A DNA stretch of 64,000 nucleotides from Chlorobium sp. (GCF_021740465.1 NZ_JAIOZR010000003.1:1-64000), one strand, 5' to 3'; numbered from the stretch's first letter, positions 54,241 to 63,723 are shown. The notes: generated by a model from the letters alone, not told the origin. Numbers and translations: made by a program.

Positions 54241-56394
54241 ATGATGCATCCCGTTAAAAGAACTCTCGTCACTACGGCCCTTCCATACGCAAACGGCCCG
54301 GTACACCTTGGCCATCTGGCTGGGGTTTATCTACCGGCGGATATCTATGTTCGCTATAAAAGGCTCAAGGGGGAAGATGTCATTCATATAGGCGGCTCCG
54401 ATGAGCATGGCGTGCCTATTACCATAACGGCGGAAAAAGAGGGGATTTCACCCCAGGATGTGGTTGACCGGTACCATCGAATGAACCACGACGCTTTCCG
54501 TAAATGCGGCATCTCTTTCGATTATTACGGCAGAACTTCTTCGGTCGGACATCATGAAACCGCGAAAGAGTTTTTCCTTGAAATCGAGAAAAAGGGGATT
54601 TTTCGCCGAAAAACCGAAAAGCAGTTTTTCGACGTTGAAGCCAATCGTTTTCTTTCAGACCGCTATGTTACCGGAACCTGTCCCATCTGCGGCAATCCGG
54701 AGGCCAACGGTGATCAGTGCGAACAGTGTGGTACCCATCTGAGTCCGACGGAGCTCCTGAATCCGAAGAGCAAGCTTTCCAATGCAACGCCCGAGCTGCG
54801 TGACACCATGCACTGGTTTTTCCCGCTGGGAAGGTTTCAGGAAGCGCTCGAAGAATATGTGGATACGCATGACTCGCAAAAAATCTCTCCTGAGAGTTTC
54901 GAAAAAGAGCAGTATAGTGTGTGGCGCCCTAACGTTGTGAATTATACTCGTACCTGGCTGAAACAGGGACTGAGCGACCGGGCGATCACCCGGGACCTCA
55001 GCTGGGGTATCGAACTACCGATATCAGATCGCGAAGCTCAGGGGAAGGTACTCTATGTATGGTTCGATGCCGTTCTTGGCTATATTTCATTCACCCGTCA
55101 GTGGGCGGCTCAGGTAGGCGATGAAAGCCTCTGGAGAGCGTATTGGCAGGATCCGGAGTCGAGAATCGTAAATTTTATCGGCAAGGATAACGTCGTGTTT
55201 CATACCCTCATGTTTCCTGCTATCCTGATGGCATGGAACGAGGGACGCGAAAATGGTATCTACAATCTGGCCGATAACGTTCCTGCATCGGAATTCATGA
55301 ACTTCGAAGGCCGGAAATTCTCTAAATCGAGGAACTATGCGGTCTATCTCGGAGAGTTTCTTGAGAAATTTCCAGCAGACACGCTTCGTTACAGCATTGC
55401 CATGAACTATCCTGAAAACAAGGATACCGATTTCAGCTGGCAGGATTTTCAGAACCGGACCAATGGCGAGCTGGCCGATACGCTCGGCAATTTCATTAAA
55501 CGGTCAGTTGATTTTACCAATTCACGATTCGAGGGTGTCGTGCCTCATGCCTGCAGCGATGAAGAGTGGAATACACTCGGTATCGAATGGCATGAAACCC
55601 TGGGAAAACTTGACCAGGCCTTCGAACAGTGTCATTTCAGGGAAGCCGTTTCGCTCGGTATGGAGATCGCCAGGGCTGCAAACCGCTTTCTCACCGAGTC
55701 CGAACCCTGGAAAGTTATAAAAACCGATCCTGCAGCCGCAGCCAGAACCATGGCGCTTTCCCTCAATCTCTGTCAGGCACTTTCCGTCGCGCTTTATCCT
55801 GTAATTCCTGATACCGCAGGCCGAATCCGTTCCATGCTGGGGCTCGAAGGCTCAATCGAAGAGACCATCGTATGCGGGCAGTCGCTTTTCTCCGGATTGC
55901 TCTCTCCACAGCTCCAACAGGGACACCGTATCAGGAAACAGTCCGAAATTCTCTTTACCAAGATCGAGGATGCCGATATAGAGCCTGAACTGAAAAAAAT
56001 CGAGCGACTGCTTGCCGAGACAGAAAAACGTGAGGCCGGAGCCGCTCTGGAACGCCTGACGTTCAAGCCTGAAATCAGCTTTGATGATTTTCAGAAGGTT
56101 GACCTGCGGGCGGCAACGGTGCTTTCGGCCGAAAAGGTCAAAAAAGCCGGAAAACTGCTGAAGCTGCAGCTCAAGGTCGGCCCGGAGACCCGCCAGGTGC
56201 TTGCCGGAGTGGCCGAGCACTACAGCCCGGAGGAGATGGTCGGCAAACAGGTAGTTCTGGTGGCCAATCTTGCCGAACGCACCATCAGGGGAGAGGTTTC
56301 ACAGGGCATGATTCTCGCCGTAGAGGGTCAGGAGGGGAAGCTTTTTCTGCTTGAACCGTCGGGAAACGACATAAACGGGAATCAGATACAATAA
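54241..56394 (+). CDS. metG: Methionyl-tRNA synthetase
   Basis: This 717-residue class I synthetase activates methionine. HLGH-type PYANGPVHLGHLAG, the zinc knuckle CPICGNPEANGDQCEQCG (described in parts), KFSKSRNYA (KMSKS) and an anticodon domain are present, plus a C-terminal tRNA-binding OB fold (residues 610-717, VDLRAATVL, VLAGVAEHYSPEEMVGKQVV) needed for dimerisation. The initiator tRNA gene starts 46 bases later. Confidence 0.96.
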   Translation: MMHPVKRTLVTTALPYANGPVHLGHLAGVYLPADIYVRYKRLKGEDVIHIGGSDEHGVPITITAEKEGISPQDVVDRYHRMNHDAFRKCGISFDYYGRTSSVGHHETAKEFFLEIEKKGIFRRKTEKQFFDVEANRFLSDRYVTGTCPICGNPEANGDQCEQCGTHLSPTELLNPKSKLSNATPELRDTMHWFFPLGRFQEALEEYVDTHDSQKISPESFEKEQYSVWRPNVVNYTRTWLKQGLSDRAITRDLSWGIELPISDREAQGKVLYVWFDAVLGYISFTRQWAAQVGDESLWRAYWQDPESRIVNFIGKDNVVFHTLMFPAILMAWNEGRENGIYNLADNVPASEFMNFEGRKFSKSRNYAVYLGEFLEKFPADTLRYSIAMNYPENKDTDFSWQDFQNRTNGELADTLGNFIKRSVDFTNSRFEGVVPHACSDEEWNTLGIEWHETLGKLDQAFEQCHFREAVSLGMEIARAANRFLTESEPWKVIKTDPAAAARTMALSLNLCQALSVALYPVIPDTAGRIRSMLGLEGSIEETIVCGQSLFSGLLSPQLQQGHRIRKQSEILFTKIEDADIEPELKKIERLLAETEKREAGAALERLTFKPEISFDDFQKVDLRAATVLSAEKVKKAGKLLKLQLKVGPETRQVLAGVAEHYSPEEMVGKQVVLVANLAERTIRGEVSQGMILAVEGQEGKLFLLEPSGNDINGNQIQ

Positions 56395-56398
56395 TTAT

Positions 56399-56426
56399 TT
56401 GCAAATGTAATATTTTTGCTTACATT
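56399..56426 (+). promoter_or_regulatory. Possible promoter of tRNA-fMet
   Basis: TTGCAA at 56399-56404, 16 bases, TACATT at 56421-56426 resemble sigma-70 -35 and -10 boxes; the tRNA begins 15 bases later. It could let the tRNA be made independently of metG. Weak consensus. Confidence 0.4.
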
Positions 56427-56440
56427 AAGAGTACAAACAC

Positions 56441-56516
<76 letters not shown>

Positions 56517-56520
56517 AAAA

Positions 56521-56553
56521 AGCCGCACATGCAAAAACGTGCGGCTTTTTTAT
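56521..56553 (+). terminator. Terminator after tRNA-fMet
   Basis: AGCCGCAC (56521-56528) pairs with GTGCGGCT (56539-56546) then a T run. It begins five bases past the tRNA CCA end. Confidence 0.85.
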
Positions 56554-56660
56554 TGTCTGCTTTACTTCTCCCTGATCCGCCTCCACGCCCTTGTCTTCGC
56601 CGTTCATTTGCAGAAAGCGGCATCTGTATGCATGCCTTTTCAGGAGCGGAGAAAACGGCA

Positions 56661-56685
56661 AAGCCCCGGAACTTTGCCGGGGCTT
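56661..56685 (-). terminator. Hairpin after the SecB-like gene
   Basis: AAGCCCCGG with CCGGGGCTT at 56661-56685 forms a stable hairpin downstream of the minus-strand SecB-like stop. The T run (GCCGTTTTC) is weak. Confidence 0.5.
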
Positions 56686-56713
56686 CATGGAAAGGGGATT
56701 GCCATCGAAGGAT

Positions 56714-57166
56714 TCATTCTTCCGGTTGCAGGGGAAGGGTGACCTGTTCCTTTATCATTTCCTCGATGTTGTTTGCCGGGATGAAAAACCGGTTGAGCGG
56801 AGTGCTTTCTGTGGCATTGTGCAGAATGCCCCGAGCCGTGCTGGCGGTCAGTGTGGCCAGATGTCCGGCAAAATTTTTCGGGAGTACGAACAGCCCGTTA
56901 TCGTTGTTGGTGAAGAGTCCCCATGAATCCGGATCGAAAGCGAAAATGCAGCCTGTTTCAATAGTGATGAACGGCATGTCGTCCTGGAGAAAAACATTTT
57001 TGAAAAGTACCTTGAGCAACTTTTGTTTGTTGTCAATACCAAAGTTCAGCCCGGCATTGATTTTAACCGGTTTGTTTTCTTCTATGATTTCCGGAGAGAG
57101 ATCGATCTGTTCGGTAATGATTTTAACAAGGGCAAAGTTCACCCTTTTCTTGGTAGTGTCTGGCAT
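56714..57166 (-). CDS. SecB-like chaperone-fold protein
   Basis: This 150-residue protein resembles SecB: ALVKIITEQIDLSPEI at the start, KINAGLNFGID, FITIETGCIFAF, then FVLPKNFAGHLATLTASTARG and a proline-bearing end. True SecB has NAPAILFPYLREL and a Pro-Pro-rich end; here the pattern is only similar. SecB binds unfolded exported proteins, and SecB-like proteins also control toxin-antitoxin systems. The start is ambiguous (ATG 57166 or earlier, both without a clear ribosome binding site). It follows the caspase-like gene by 122 bases on the same strand. Confidence 0.6.
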   Translation of the reverse strand: MPDTTKKRVNFALVKIITEQIDLSPEIIEENKPVKINAGLNFGIDNKQKLLKVLFKNVFLQDDMPFITIETGCIFAFDPDSWGLFTNNDNGLFVLPKNFAGHLATLTASTARGILHNATESTPLNRFFIPANNIEEMIKEQVTLPLQPEE

Positions 57167-57288
57167 GGATGTTTCGTGCATGGGTTGAGAAAACAAATAG
57201 CGACCGCTTGAGGATTTATCGAAAGAACGTCACCAAGATAGAGAATTTTCAGAAAAAAAGCACCGGTTCATTCTGTGCGGCATTGCCC

Positions 57289-58116
57289 TTATGAGCCACT
57301 TGGGGAGGTTTTTCTTGCATCGTTGCACTCAAGCTGAGGAATCTGGGTATATCGGCCGTATTTCAGGGCAGTACGGATGTTTTTCAGCACCAGTTCCCTT
57401 GTCTTTGTGTTGCCTGATGCCCGGATCTCACGACAGAGGAAATAGGTGAAGGCACCGTGCCAGCCTCCCTCGATCAGGGCATCCGCACTGGTCTGATCAG
57501 CCTGGCAGCCGGCCCAGAGAATGTGTTGGATGTTTTCATTTTCGGGAAGAAGGTCGCGAAGGCCGCGAGGTTTCAGCGCCTCTATTTGAAGAAACGCCTC
57601 GATAGAGGGCGGTGAGAGGTAACGGGGTTTTCGTTCGGCCGCGAAATCGACAGCCCTCAATCCGGTTCCGCTGTGACAGGTATCGAAAAACGCTTCAAGG
57701 GTGACCTGTGCCGGAAGATCGGCAAAGAGACGGTTCAGTTCGTCATCGGTAATGATATGTTCGGCATGCCACTGTCCGTCGTTCTCTCTGAGATCGTACG
57801 GGCAGAAGGCTTCATCGGCAAGGTCGGGTTCATCATTGCCGGTATCGGGCACCTGGGTGCCGTGGCTGGAAAAGCTGAAAACAAGATAATCGTATTTTCC
57901 TGCAATGGCACCCTCGACCATCTCCCGAAGCTTGGCCATAATGTTCTGTTTTGTTGCCTTCGAGTCGGTCAGGGTAGTCACCTTCTTCGCGCTGAAACCG
58001 AAGTGCTCCGTCAGAAGCTTTTTCATTTCGTGTGCATCATTGACGCACCCGTTGAGTGTTGCCGAGGGGTAGTTGCGGAATCGGTTTATCCCTACGCATA
58101 AAGCTTTTTTTGCCAT
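57289..58116 (-). CDS. Caspase-like (metacaspase, C14) protease
   Basis: This 275-residue protein has the caspase/metacaspase fold. The N-terminal KKALCVGINRFRNYP leads the p20-like part; the dyad His is in FSFSSHGTQ and the Cys in FFDTCHSGTG, about 60 residues apart. ENDGQWHAEHIITDDEL sits between them. Prokaryotic caspase-like proteases are linked to stress, death or defence. No membrane or signal segment is seen, so it should be cytoplasmic. It is divergent from the MurB-like gene, with 243 bases between them. Confidence 0.85.
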   Translation of the reverse strand: MAKKALCVGINRFRNYPSATLNGCVNDAHEMKKLLTEHFGFSAKKVTTLTDSKATKQNIMAKLREMVEGAIAGKYDYLVFSFSSHGTQVPDTGNDEPDLADEAFCPYDLRENDGQWHAEHIITDDELNRLFADLPAQVTLEAFFDTCHSGTGLRAVDFAAERKPRYLSPPSIEAFLQIEALKPRGLRDLLPENENIQHILWAGCQADQTSADALIEGGWHGAFTYFLCREIRASGNTKTRELVLKNIRTALKYGRYTQIPQLECNDARKTSPSGS

Positions 58117-58359
58117 GTGGTTTCTATGGGAGTTGTGTTGCATACAGCTTGATGTTCGCAATCGCTCCAGGCCTTTTTGGGACTGAAGGGAAGTTTACGC
58201 ATTTCATGATGAAATAAAAAAATGAAGAGCCCTCTGCAATGGGTATCTCATGTTCGGCCCAATGCCGCCTTCAGGAAACGAGGGGGGTTGGTAAACAAGG
58301 CCTGGATGGTTATGTTAAGGGCGGATTACCTCATGTAAAACCAAAGAGCCCGGAGCCAG

Positions 58360-59982
58360 ATGCAGGAATCACCGTTTCCCTGTCCCTTTGAGGCGGATGT
58401 ACCGCTCAGCGAAAAAAGTTATTACCGCATCGGTGGTACTGCGCGGTTCTTCGCCCTGCCGGAGACAATCCGCCATATCGGTAACCTGTTGCTCTGGAAT
58501 CGTGAGCACCTGCTTCCTCTGGCGGTTATGGGCAGTGGCAGCAATATGCTCTTTTCCGATGAGCCTTTTCCGGGGATCGTACTTTCCATGGAGCGGATGA
58601 ACCGGATGTTCTGGATCTCCGGAGATGAACTGTTCTGCGAGGCGGGAGCTGAAAATTCGGCAATTGCGGCAGAACTTTTCGATAAAGGCCGCTCGGGAGG
58701 GGAGTGGCTGCACATGCTGCCTGGACGGATCGGCAGTACGGTACGCATGAATGCGCGTTGTTTCGGAGGTGAAATATCCGGAGTGACCTCGGCAGTTGTA
58801 ACCGTTGACCGGCTCGGTCGGGTGCAGTGGCGCTCCGCAGAGGGGGTTTTTCTCGGTTACAAGCAAACCTCCCTTATGCAGAACCGCCAGATCATAGTTG
58901 CCGCAGTGCTTCGTTTCGCAGCCACGAAACCACGTGAAGAGATTCGTGCCGAAATGGACCGCTATGAAGAGGAGCGCCGCAGTCGGCACCATTTCGATTT
59001 CCCAAGCTGCGGCTCTACCTTCAGGAACAACTATGATGCCGGTCGTCCCAGCGGTCGGATATTCGAAGAACTCGGATTCAAGGGAGTGCGGGAAGGGGGT
59101 GCCGCAGTAAGCGATTACCATGCGAACTTTATCTACAATACCGGAGGTGCCTCTTCATCCGATGTGCTCGCCCTTGCGGCGAGAATGAGAAAAGATGCCA
59201 TTGAAAAAGCCGGCGTTCGCCTCGAACTGGAAGTCGAATGCACAGGGCTTTTCGACAGGGCGAAGCTTGATGCGTGCGGCGTGTCGTCAATGCCTGAAGG
59301 ACAGGATGAGCTTAAGGCCTGGGCGGGCCTGCTCTGGCAGCCAGGGGAAGAGCCCGCTGTCGGAGGCTCGGGGGAGCACTTTCCCGAAACGCTGCTGCAT
59401 GGCAGCCTGACCGGATATTCTGCCGAAGATCTTGCCTTTCCTGCGGAGATTGTCGTTCATGTCGAACAGCTCCTGAGTCTCCGGGATGCGCGTCTGAATT
59501 CGTCGCTTCCGTTTCTTAGATGGACAACCAGGGCGGAATCCGGAGAACTTTCGGCCAGCATTGCACCGGACGAGTCAGTGGTGCCGGGAAACTTTGTCGA
59601 TGAACTCTGGAAAAGCCCGGTATCGGAACTCTTTATCGGGAACGCGGAATCGGAGAGCGGATACCTTGAATTCGAGATGCAGCCATCGGGAAACTGGGTC
59701 GTTTTGCGATTCAGTGACCGGAGAGTGCGGGAAGCAGGGTTCAGTCAGCTTTCCGAGGAGGCATGGATAGGGCATGTGGAGCGTTTCGTGCAAACAGGGG
59801 CATTTGGCATGACCTTTTCGTTTAAACTGGTGGAGCCCTTTTTAAATCGCGACATCCTGTCCCTTCAATGCTGCGCTGCTCCGGGGGAGGCGCGTTATGG
59901 ATTGTTTCCCTGGTGGAATGCCGTTGAAGAAAAACCCGATTTTCATCAGCCGGAGCGGTTTTACCGTATCCGGCTCAGATAG
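58360..59982 (+). CDS. murB: MurB-like enzyme fused to a CBM9/DOMON-like C-terminal domain
   Basis: This 540-residue protein starts with a complete UDP-N-acetylenolpyruvoylglucosamine reductase (MurB, residues 1-305): YYRIGGTARFFALPE, GSGSNMLFSDE, LPGRIGSTVRMNARCFGG, LGYKQTSL, CGSTFRNN and the ELEVECTG end with the catalytic Glu. MurB reduces enolpyruvyl-UDP-GlcNAc with NADPH via FAD in peptidoglycan synthesis. Residues 305-365 form a linker and 365-540 a domain like CBM9/DOMON (WTTRAESGELSASI, LWKSPVSELFIGNA, YLEFEMQPSGNWVVLRF). The fusion is a single uninterrupted frame. It may not be the main murB, and lies away from any mur cluster. Confidence 0.85.
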   Translation: MQESPFPCPFEADVPLSEKSYYRIGGTARFFALPETIRHIGNLLLWNREHLLPLAVMGSGSNMLFSDEPFPGIVLSMERMNRMFWISGDELFCEAGAENSAIAAELFDKGRSGGEWLHMLPGRIGSTVRMNARCFGGEISGVTSAVVTVDRLGRVQWRSAEGVFLGYKQTSLMQNRQIIVAAVLRFAATKPREEIRAEMDRYEEERRSRHHFDFPSCGSTFRNNYDAGRPSGRIFEELGFKGVREGGAAVSDYHANFIYNTGGASSSDVLALAARMRKDAIEKAGVRLELEVECTGLFDRAKLDACGVSSMPEGQDELKAWAGLLWQPGEEPAVGGSGEHFPETLLHGSLTGYSAEDLAFPAEIVVHVEQLLSLRDARLNSSLPFLRWTTRAESGELSASIAPDESVVPGNFVDELWKSPVSELFIGNAESESGYLEFEMQPSGNWVVLRFSDRRVREAGFSQLSEEAWIGHVERFVQTGAFGMTFSFKLVEPFLNRDILSLQCCAAPGEARYGLFPWWNAVEEKPDFHQPERFYRIRLR

Positions 59983-60069
59983 CAGAATTCAGGTTGATGT
60001 TTCGTATCTTGCAGGGAGATGCGGGTTGTATAATCGATTACGTAAATTCCCTTTACAGAATCCTTTCTC

Positions 60070-60504
60070 ATGCCGAAGTATTTCAGTGTGCTTTTTTCGT
60101 TCGTTTTCCTGCTCTTTTTGCTTCAAGGGTGTGATCGGTATTTCGACAAAACCGTTGAGGGACGCCTCGATATGGAGGTTGCACTTCGCGGGTTTTCGCT
60201 GGAACACGGAGTCGATATCGATAACCGGAATTTCATCGTGCAGGACGACGTTGCCTACGAGCTTGTCTTTCTTTCCGATACCTGGTTGAAGAATTTTTCT
60301 GCTTCAACAGAAGGCATTGCCATTCCTGTGCCGTCAGGAGTCGGCACGGTAAGACTTGAACCCGGGGCCCTTTACCGGGTCAAGGGTAAAACCGGAACAA
60401 CAGGGGAACGCTACAGGGATTTTCCTGTCGTGCTCCTGCAGCTCCGTTCTATCGAATACCTCGGTTCAGGCTCTGGCGACGGTGGGTTGCACATCCATTT
60501 TTAG
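60070..60504 (+). CDS. Lipoprotein
   Basis: This 144-residue protein has a signal peptide with lipobox LLQGC (Cys about residue 21) and a mature, mostly beta domain with no recognised family (residues 22-144). It should be anchored to the outer or inner membrane. Its end is three bases from the convergent FlxA-like gene. Confidence 0.75.
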   Translation: MPKYFSVLFSFVFLLFLLQGCDRYFDKTVEGRLDMEVALRGFSLEHGVDIDNRNFIVQDDVAYELVFLSDTWLKNFSASTEGIAIPVPSGVGTVRLEPGALYRVKGKTGTTGERYRDFPVVLLQLRSIEYLGSGSGDGGLHIHF

Positions 60505-60506
60505 CC

Positions 60507-61373
60507 TTACAGGTCACCCGCCGGCATCCGGGATACTTCGGCGGCAGTAAAGACCGGCCCCTCCTTGCATATGTACACCGAACCGACATTGCACCTGCCG
60601 CATTTGCCGACGCCGCATTTCATCCGGTTTTCAAGCGTGGTATAGACATTCTTTTCGTTGAAGCCGAGCTTGCCCAGTGATATCAGGGTGAACTTGATCA
60701 TCACCGGAGGCCCGCACAGCACTGCAACGCAGTTGTCCGGCGAAGGAGCGGCCTCTTCAAGCACGGAGGGCACGAATCCTATCCTGTGCTGCCAGTCCGG
60801 CGACTCTCCTCCGGGATCAACCGTCAGCACCAGTTCGATATCGCTGCGGTTCTGCCACTCTTCAAGCTCGTGCTTGTAGACAAGGTCGGCGACGGTTCTC
60901 GCTCCGTAGACAATGGTCACCTTGCCGAATTTGTCTCGCTGGTCGAGGCACGACCAGATAACGCTGCGTGTTGGAGGCAGGGCGATACCTCCGGCTATGA
61001 AGAGGAGGTTTTTGCCGTAGAACTCTTCAATGGGAAAGCGGTTGCCGTAGGGGCCCCTGTAGGTTACCAGATCACCGATCTCGGCACTGGCAAGCGAGGA
61101 TGTCACCCTTCCCGACTGGCGGAAGGTGCACTCGATATACTCTTTACGGGTTTCCGGGCTGGCTACGCAGAAGGTGCTTTCGCCTTCGCCGAAGATTCCG
61201 TAAAGTCCGAACATACCGGTTCGGTAGTGCTCTTTGAACCGTTCATGTTCTGCCGGGTCCTGAAACTCGAGCCGCAACGTTTTGACGCCGGGAGCTTCGT
61301 CGCGTTTCTGAACGACTTTCATGATCGCCGGCTTGTAGATGTTCTGCTGTCCGTTCTGTGTGTTGTCTGTCAC
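60507..61373 (-). CDS. FlxA-like FAD/NAD(P)H, [2Fe-2S] subunit (sulfhydrogenase gamma type)
   Basis: This 288-residue PyrK/HydG-like subunit binds FAD and NAD(P)H and ends with a [2Fe-2S] site (CGVGKCGRCNVGSVYIC). FAD part CVASPETRKEYIECTFR and nucleotide part FIAGGIALPP and VLCGPPVMIKF are visible. Start is GTG at 61373, overlapping the previous stop by three bases. In Flx/Hdr complexes it feeds electrons from NADH or NADPH to the other subunits. It is the last gene of the operon. Confidence 0.85.
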   Translation of the reverse strand: MTDNTQNGQQNIYKPAIMKVVQKRDEAPGVKTLRLEFQDPAEHERFKEHYRTGMFGLYGIFGEGESTFCVASPETRKEYIECTFRQSGRVTSSLASAEIGDLVTYRGPYGNRFPIEEFYGKNLLFIAGGIALPPTRSVIWSCLDQRDKFGKVTIVYGARTVADLVYKHELEEWQNRSDIELVLTVDPGGESPDWQHRIGFVPSVLEEAAPSPDNCVAVLCGPPVMIKFTLISLGKLGFNEKNVYTTLENRMKCGVGKCGRCNVGSVYICKEGPVFTAAEVSRMPAGDL

Positions 61374-62383
61374 TTCGATAATTTTGTTATCTCTTGCAAG
61401 GTTTCTGTTATGCCCATGTCCACCGGACACTCGCGGGTACATCGTCCGCATCCGCTGCAGCTGTTAAGGCTGAATTTTCCGGGGAAATAATTGAATTTAT
61501 GCATGATGCGCTGCCGCCAGCGGGCCGATTGTGTCGATCGGGGGTTGTGGCCCGAGGTGTGCATGGTAAAGAGTGCAAAGGAACAGCTGTCCCAGTTTTT
61601 TCTCCGGATTCCCGTATAGGTGTCGCCTTCGTCCTGAAAATCGAAACAGTGGCAGGTCGGGCAAAGGAAGGTGCAGGTACCGCAGCCTATGCAGCGCATC
61701 GATATCTCTTTCCAGAAATGGCTTTCAAAATTCTCCGGGTTCTGCAGCCACTCCCTGCAGGCATCGAGATCGAATTTTACCGGCACAACGGCCAGCGGCA
61801 GAGGATCTCCGGTGGCATTCTCCAGGAGTCCCTCGATAAGGCTGAAGGCGTCTCGTCCCCGTTCGGTAAGTTCCTCGACCAGCCATCCCCGGTTGCCCTC
61901 GAGCGGCCGGAGCAGGATATCCGAGCCCTGGGGACTGTCCGGAGCAAGCTTCAGCGATGTACACATGCAGAATTCATCGGCAGACGTACATGCTATCGTG
62001 ACAATGACGGTTTCGGTTCTCCGCTTGAACCAGTAGGTATCCTTGTAATCCCATCCGAAGAGGGGATCGTCTATCGCCATCGCCGAAACATCGCACGGCC
62101 TGGCTCCGAAAACGATTCTCTGACGTCCGGGAGGAAGATACTCTTCGGTATCGATCTGCTGTTTGCCGATGCGGTAACGGAACATCGGCTCTGTCTGGGG
62201 GAAGAAAAGATCCTTGAGGGTTCTGTCCGGCAGGATGATCCCGAAATCGAGTTCGCCGGCTTTTTGGATTGTGTCGAACTGCGAGATGTTGTTTTTGCTT
62301 ACAGGGCCTATAACATCAAGACCTGCAGCATGCCATCTGGAGATGCAGTCGTCGAGCCTGTCACGTAAAAGGATTTTTGTCAT
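61370..62383 (-). CDS. FlxB-like 2[4Fe-4S] subunit (HydB/sulfhydrogenase beta type)
   Basis: This 337-residue subunit has a flavin-independent N-terminal domain (FGARPCDVSAMAIDDPLFG) and two 4Fe-4S sites: CIGCGTCTFLCPTCHC (residues 230-245) and CSGCGRCTRECPVD (near the C-terminus). It is the ferredoxin-like electron wire between FlxA and FlxC. It is coupled to FlxA by overlap and to FlxC by a nine-base gap. Confidence 0.85.
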   Translation of the reverse strand: MTKILLRDRLDDCISRWHAAGLDVIGPVSKNNISQFDTIQKAGELDFGIILPDRTLKDLFFPQTEPMFRYRIGKQQIDTEEYLPPGRQRIVFGARPCDVSAMAIDDPLFGWDYKDTYWFKRRTETVIVTIACTSADEFCMCTSLKLAPDSPQGSDILLRPLEGNRGWLVEELTERGRDAFSLIEGLLENATGDPLPLAVVPVKFDLDACREWLQNPENFESHFWKEISMRCIGCGTCTFLCPTCHCFDFQDEGDTYTGIRRKNWDSCSFALFTMHTSGHNPRSTQSARWRQRIMHKFNYFPGKFSLNSCSGCGRCTRECPVDMGITETLQEITKLSK

Positions 62384-62392
62384 ACGGATTAC

Positions 62393-63223
62393 TTAGAGGA
62401 TAAAGGTCTCGGGATCGTCCTTTTTGAAACTTGCCAGTACCGGTTCCTGGGTGTGGCTCATGCCTGAGAAATGGTCGAAAGCGTCAAGCACCTCCTGGGC
62501 CATTCTCCGGTTTATGAGGCGAAGAGGGATGTTGACGGGACAGGCCCGGTCGCAGCCTCCGCATTCGACGCATCGACCTGAAAGATGGAAGGCTCTGACC
62601 AGGTTCCACTCGAAATTTCCAAGGGTGTGCGAAGAGGTATGTACCCATTGCGGCTGGTTGTTGTCGACGATACAGCGCTTGCAGTAACACATAGGGCAAA
62701 CCTGACGGCAGGCATAGCATTTGATGCATTTTGAGAATTCCGCCTGCCAGAAGGCAAACCGTTCTTCCGGCGTCATCCCTTCGATTTTTTCGATGAGTGC
62801 CTGCTCTTCGGGAGTCGAACGGCTCTCCTTCAGAGTGGAGATCAGGGAGGAAAAATCATTGACACCGCTGCCCTGGAGAGCAGCGAGTGAACCGTTCTCG
62901 ACATTGAAACCGATAATGACAATCTGAAGGGGGTCGAGCTGGGATTCGGCGGCAAGGATATTGACGCTTCTTATGCCCTCCGGCCTCAGAAAGATACCGA
63001 CTTTCTTCCTGTCGCTCAGGAGGCCTTCGCTTACAAGATAGCCCGAAAGGTTGGCGTCGCATGCGGCGTCAACATGAAGCAGGGAAGCGTCATCTGCCGA
63101 ACGGATAAACAGTGCTCGTCGCCGGTCGGGGGTCGAACCGGCACCATATCCGATAATGATTTTCACCTCACCCGAAGCAAGCAGCTCAGCGGCTCTTTTT
63201 CTGTACTGTTCCTGTATACTCAT
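62393..63223 (-). CDS. FlxC-like Fe-S subunit
   Basis: This 276-residue protein has two [4Fe-4S] sites at the C-terminal half: CIKCYACRQVCPMCYCKRC and CVECGGCDRACPVN, and an N-terminal domain similar to the FrhB-type module (SIQEQYRKRAAELL). It is analogous to FlxC of Desulfovibrio. The ATG at 63223 overlaps nothing; the frame opens earlier at 63268, but homology starts here. Nine bases separate its stop from the start of FlxB. Confidence 0.8.
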   Translation of the reverse strand: MSIQEQYRKRAAELLASGEVKIIIGYGAGSTPDRRRALFIRSADDASLLHVDAACDANLSGYLVSEGLLSDRKKVGIFLRPEGIRSVNILAAESQLDPLQIVIIGFNVENGSLAALQGSGVNDFSSLISTLKESRSTPEEQALIEKIEGMTPEERFAFWQAEFSKCIKCYACRQVCPMCYCKRCIVDNNQPQWVHTSSHTLGNFEWNLVRAFHLSGRCVECGGCDRACPVNIPLRLINRRMAQEVLDAFDHFSGMSHTQEPVLASFKKDDPETFIL

Positions 63224-63239
63224 TGCTGTTGATAAGAAT

Positions 63240-63689
63240 TTAAAGCGAAACCGGAGTTTCGGTTTCATGGATCATGGCCTTGTACTGGTCGAAAGGTCCG
63301 AGTTTTCGGATGTCTTCGGTAAGGCTACTGATGAGTTCGGCGAATTTCACCCCTTCGGCGGCGCTGATCCATGAGAACCGGATACGTTCGAGCGGAATGC
63401 CGGTAAAATTCAGGAGAGCACGGAACACCGTCCACCGACGCCGGGCATGATAGTTGCCGTGAGTGAAATGGCAGTCTCCGGGATGGCAGCCGCTCACCAG
63501 CACGCCGTCAGCGCCTTTCTGCAGGGCCTTGAGAATGAACATCGGGCTTATCCTTCCAGTACAGGGAAGCCGCACCATGCGAATGTTCGGAGGGTATTTC
63601 AGACGACTGGTGCCTGCAAGATCCGCTCCGGCATAGGTGCAGTAGGTACAGACAAAAGCAACGATTTTCGGTTCGAATGGTTCGCTCAT
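63240..63689 (-). CDS. FlxD/MvhD-like [2Fe-2S] subunit
   Basis: This 149-residue protein is of the MvhD/FlpD/FlxD family, which transfers electrons to HdrA. Cysteines in VCTYCTYAGADLAG, RLPCTGR and GCHPGDCHF are the [2Fe-2S] ligands. It starts at ATG 63689, 34 bases after the HdrA-like stop. The next gene start is 16 bases from the stop. Confidence 0.88.
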   Translation of the reverse strand: MSEPFEPKIVAFVCTYCTYAGADLAGTSRLKYPPNIRMVRLPCTGRISPMFILKALQKGADGVLVSGCHPGDCHFTHGNYHARRRWTVFRALLNFTGIPLERIRFSWISAAEGVKFAELISSLTEDIRKLGPFDQYKAMIHETETPVSL

Positions 63690-63723
63690 ACGTTCGGTTT
63701 ATTGATTCGTTTTTTCCGCTCCG

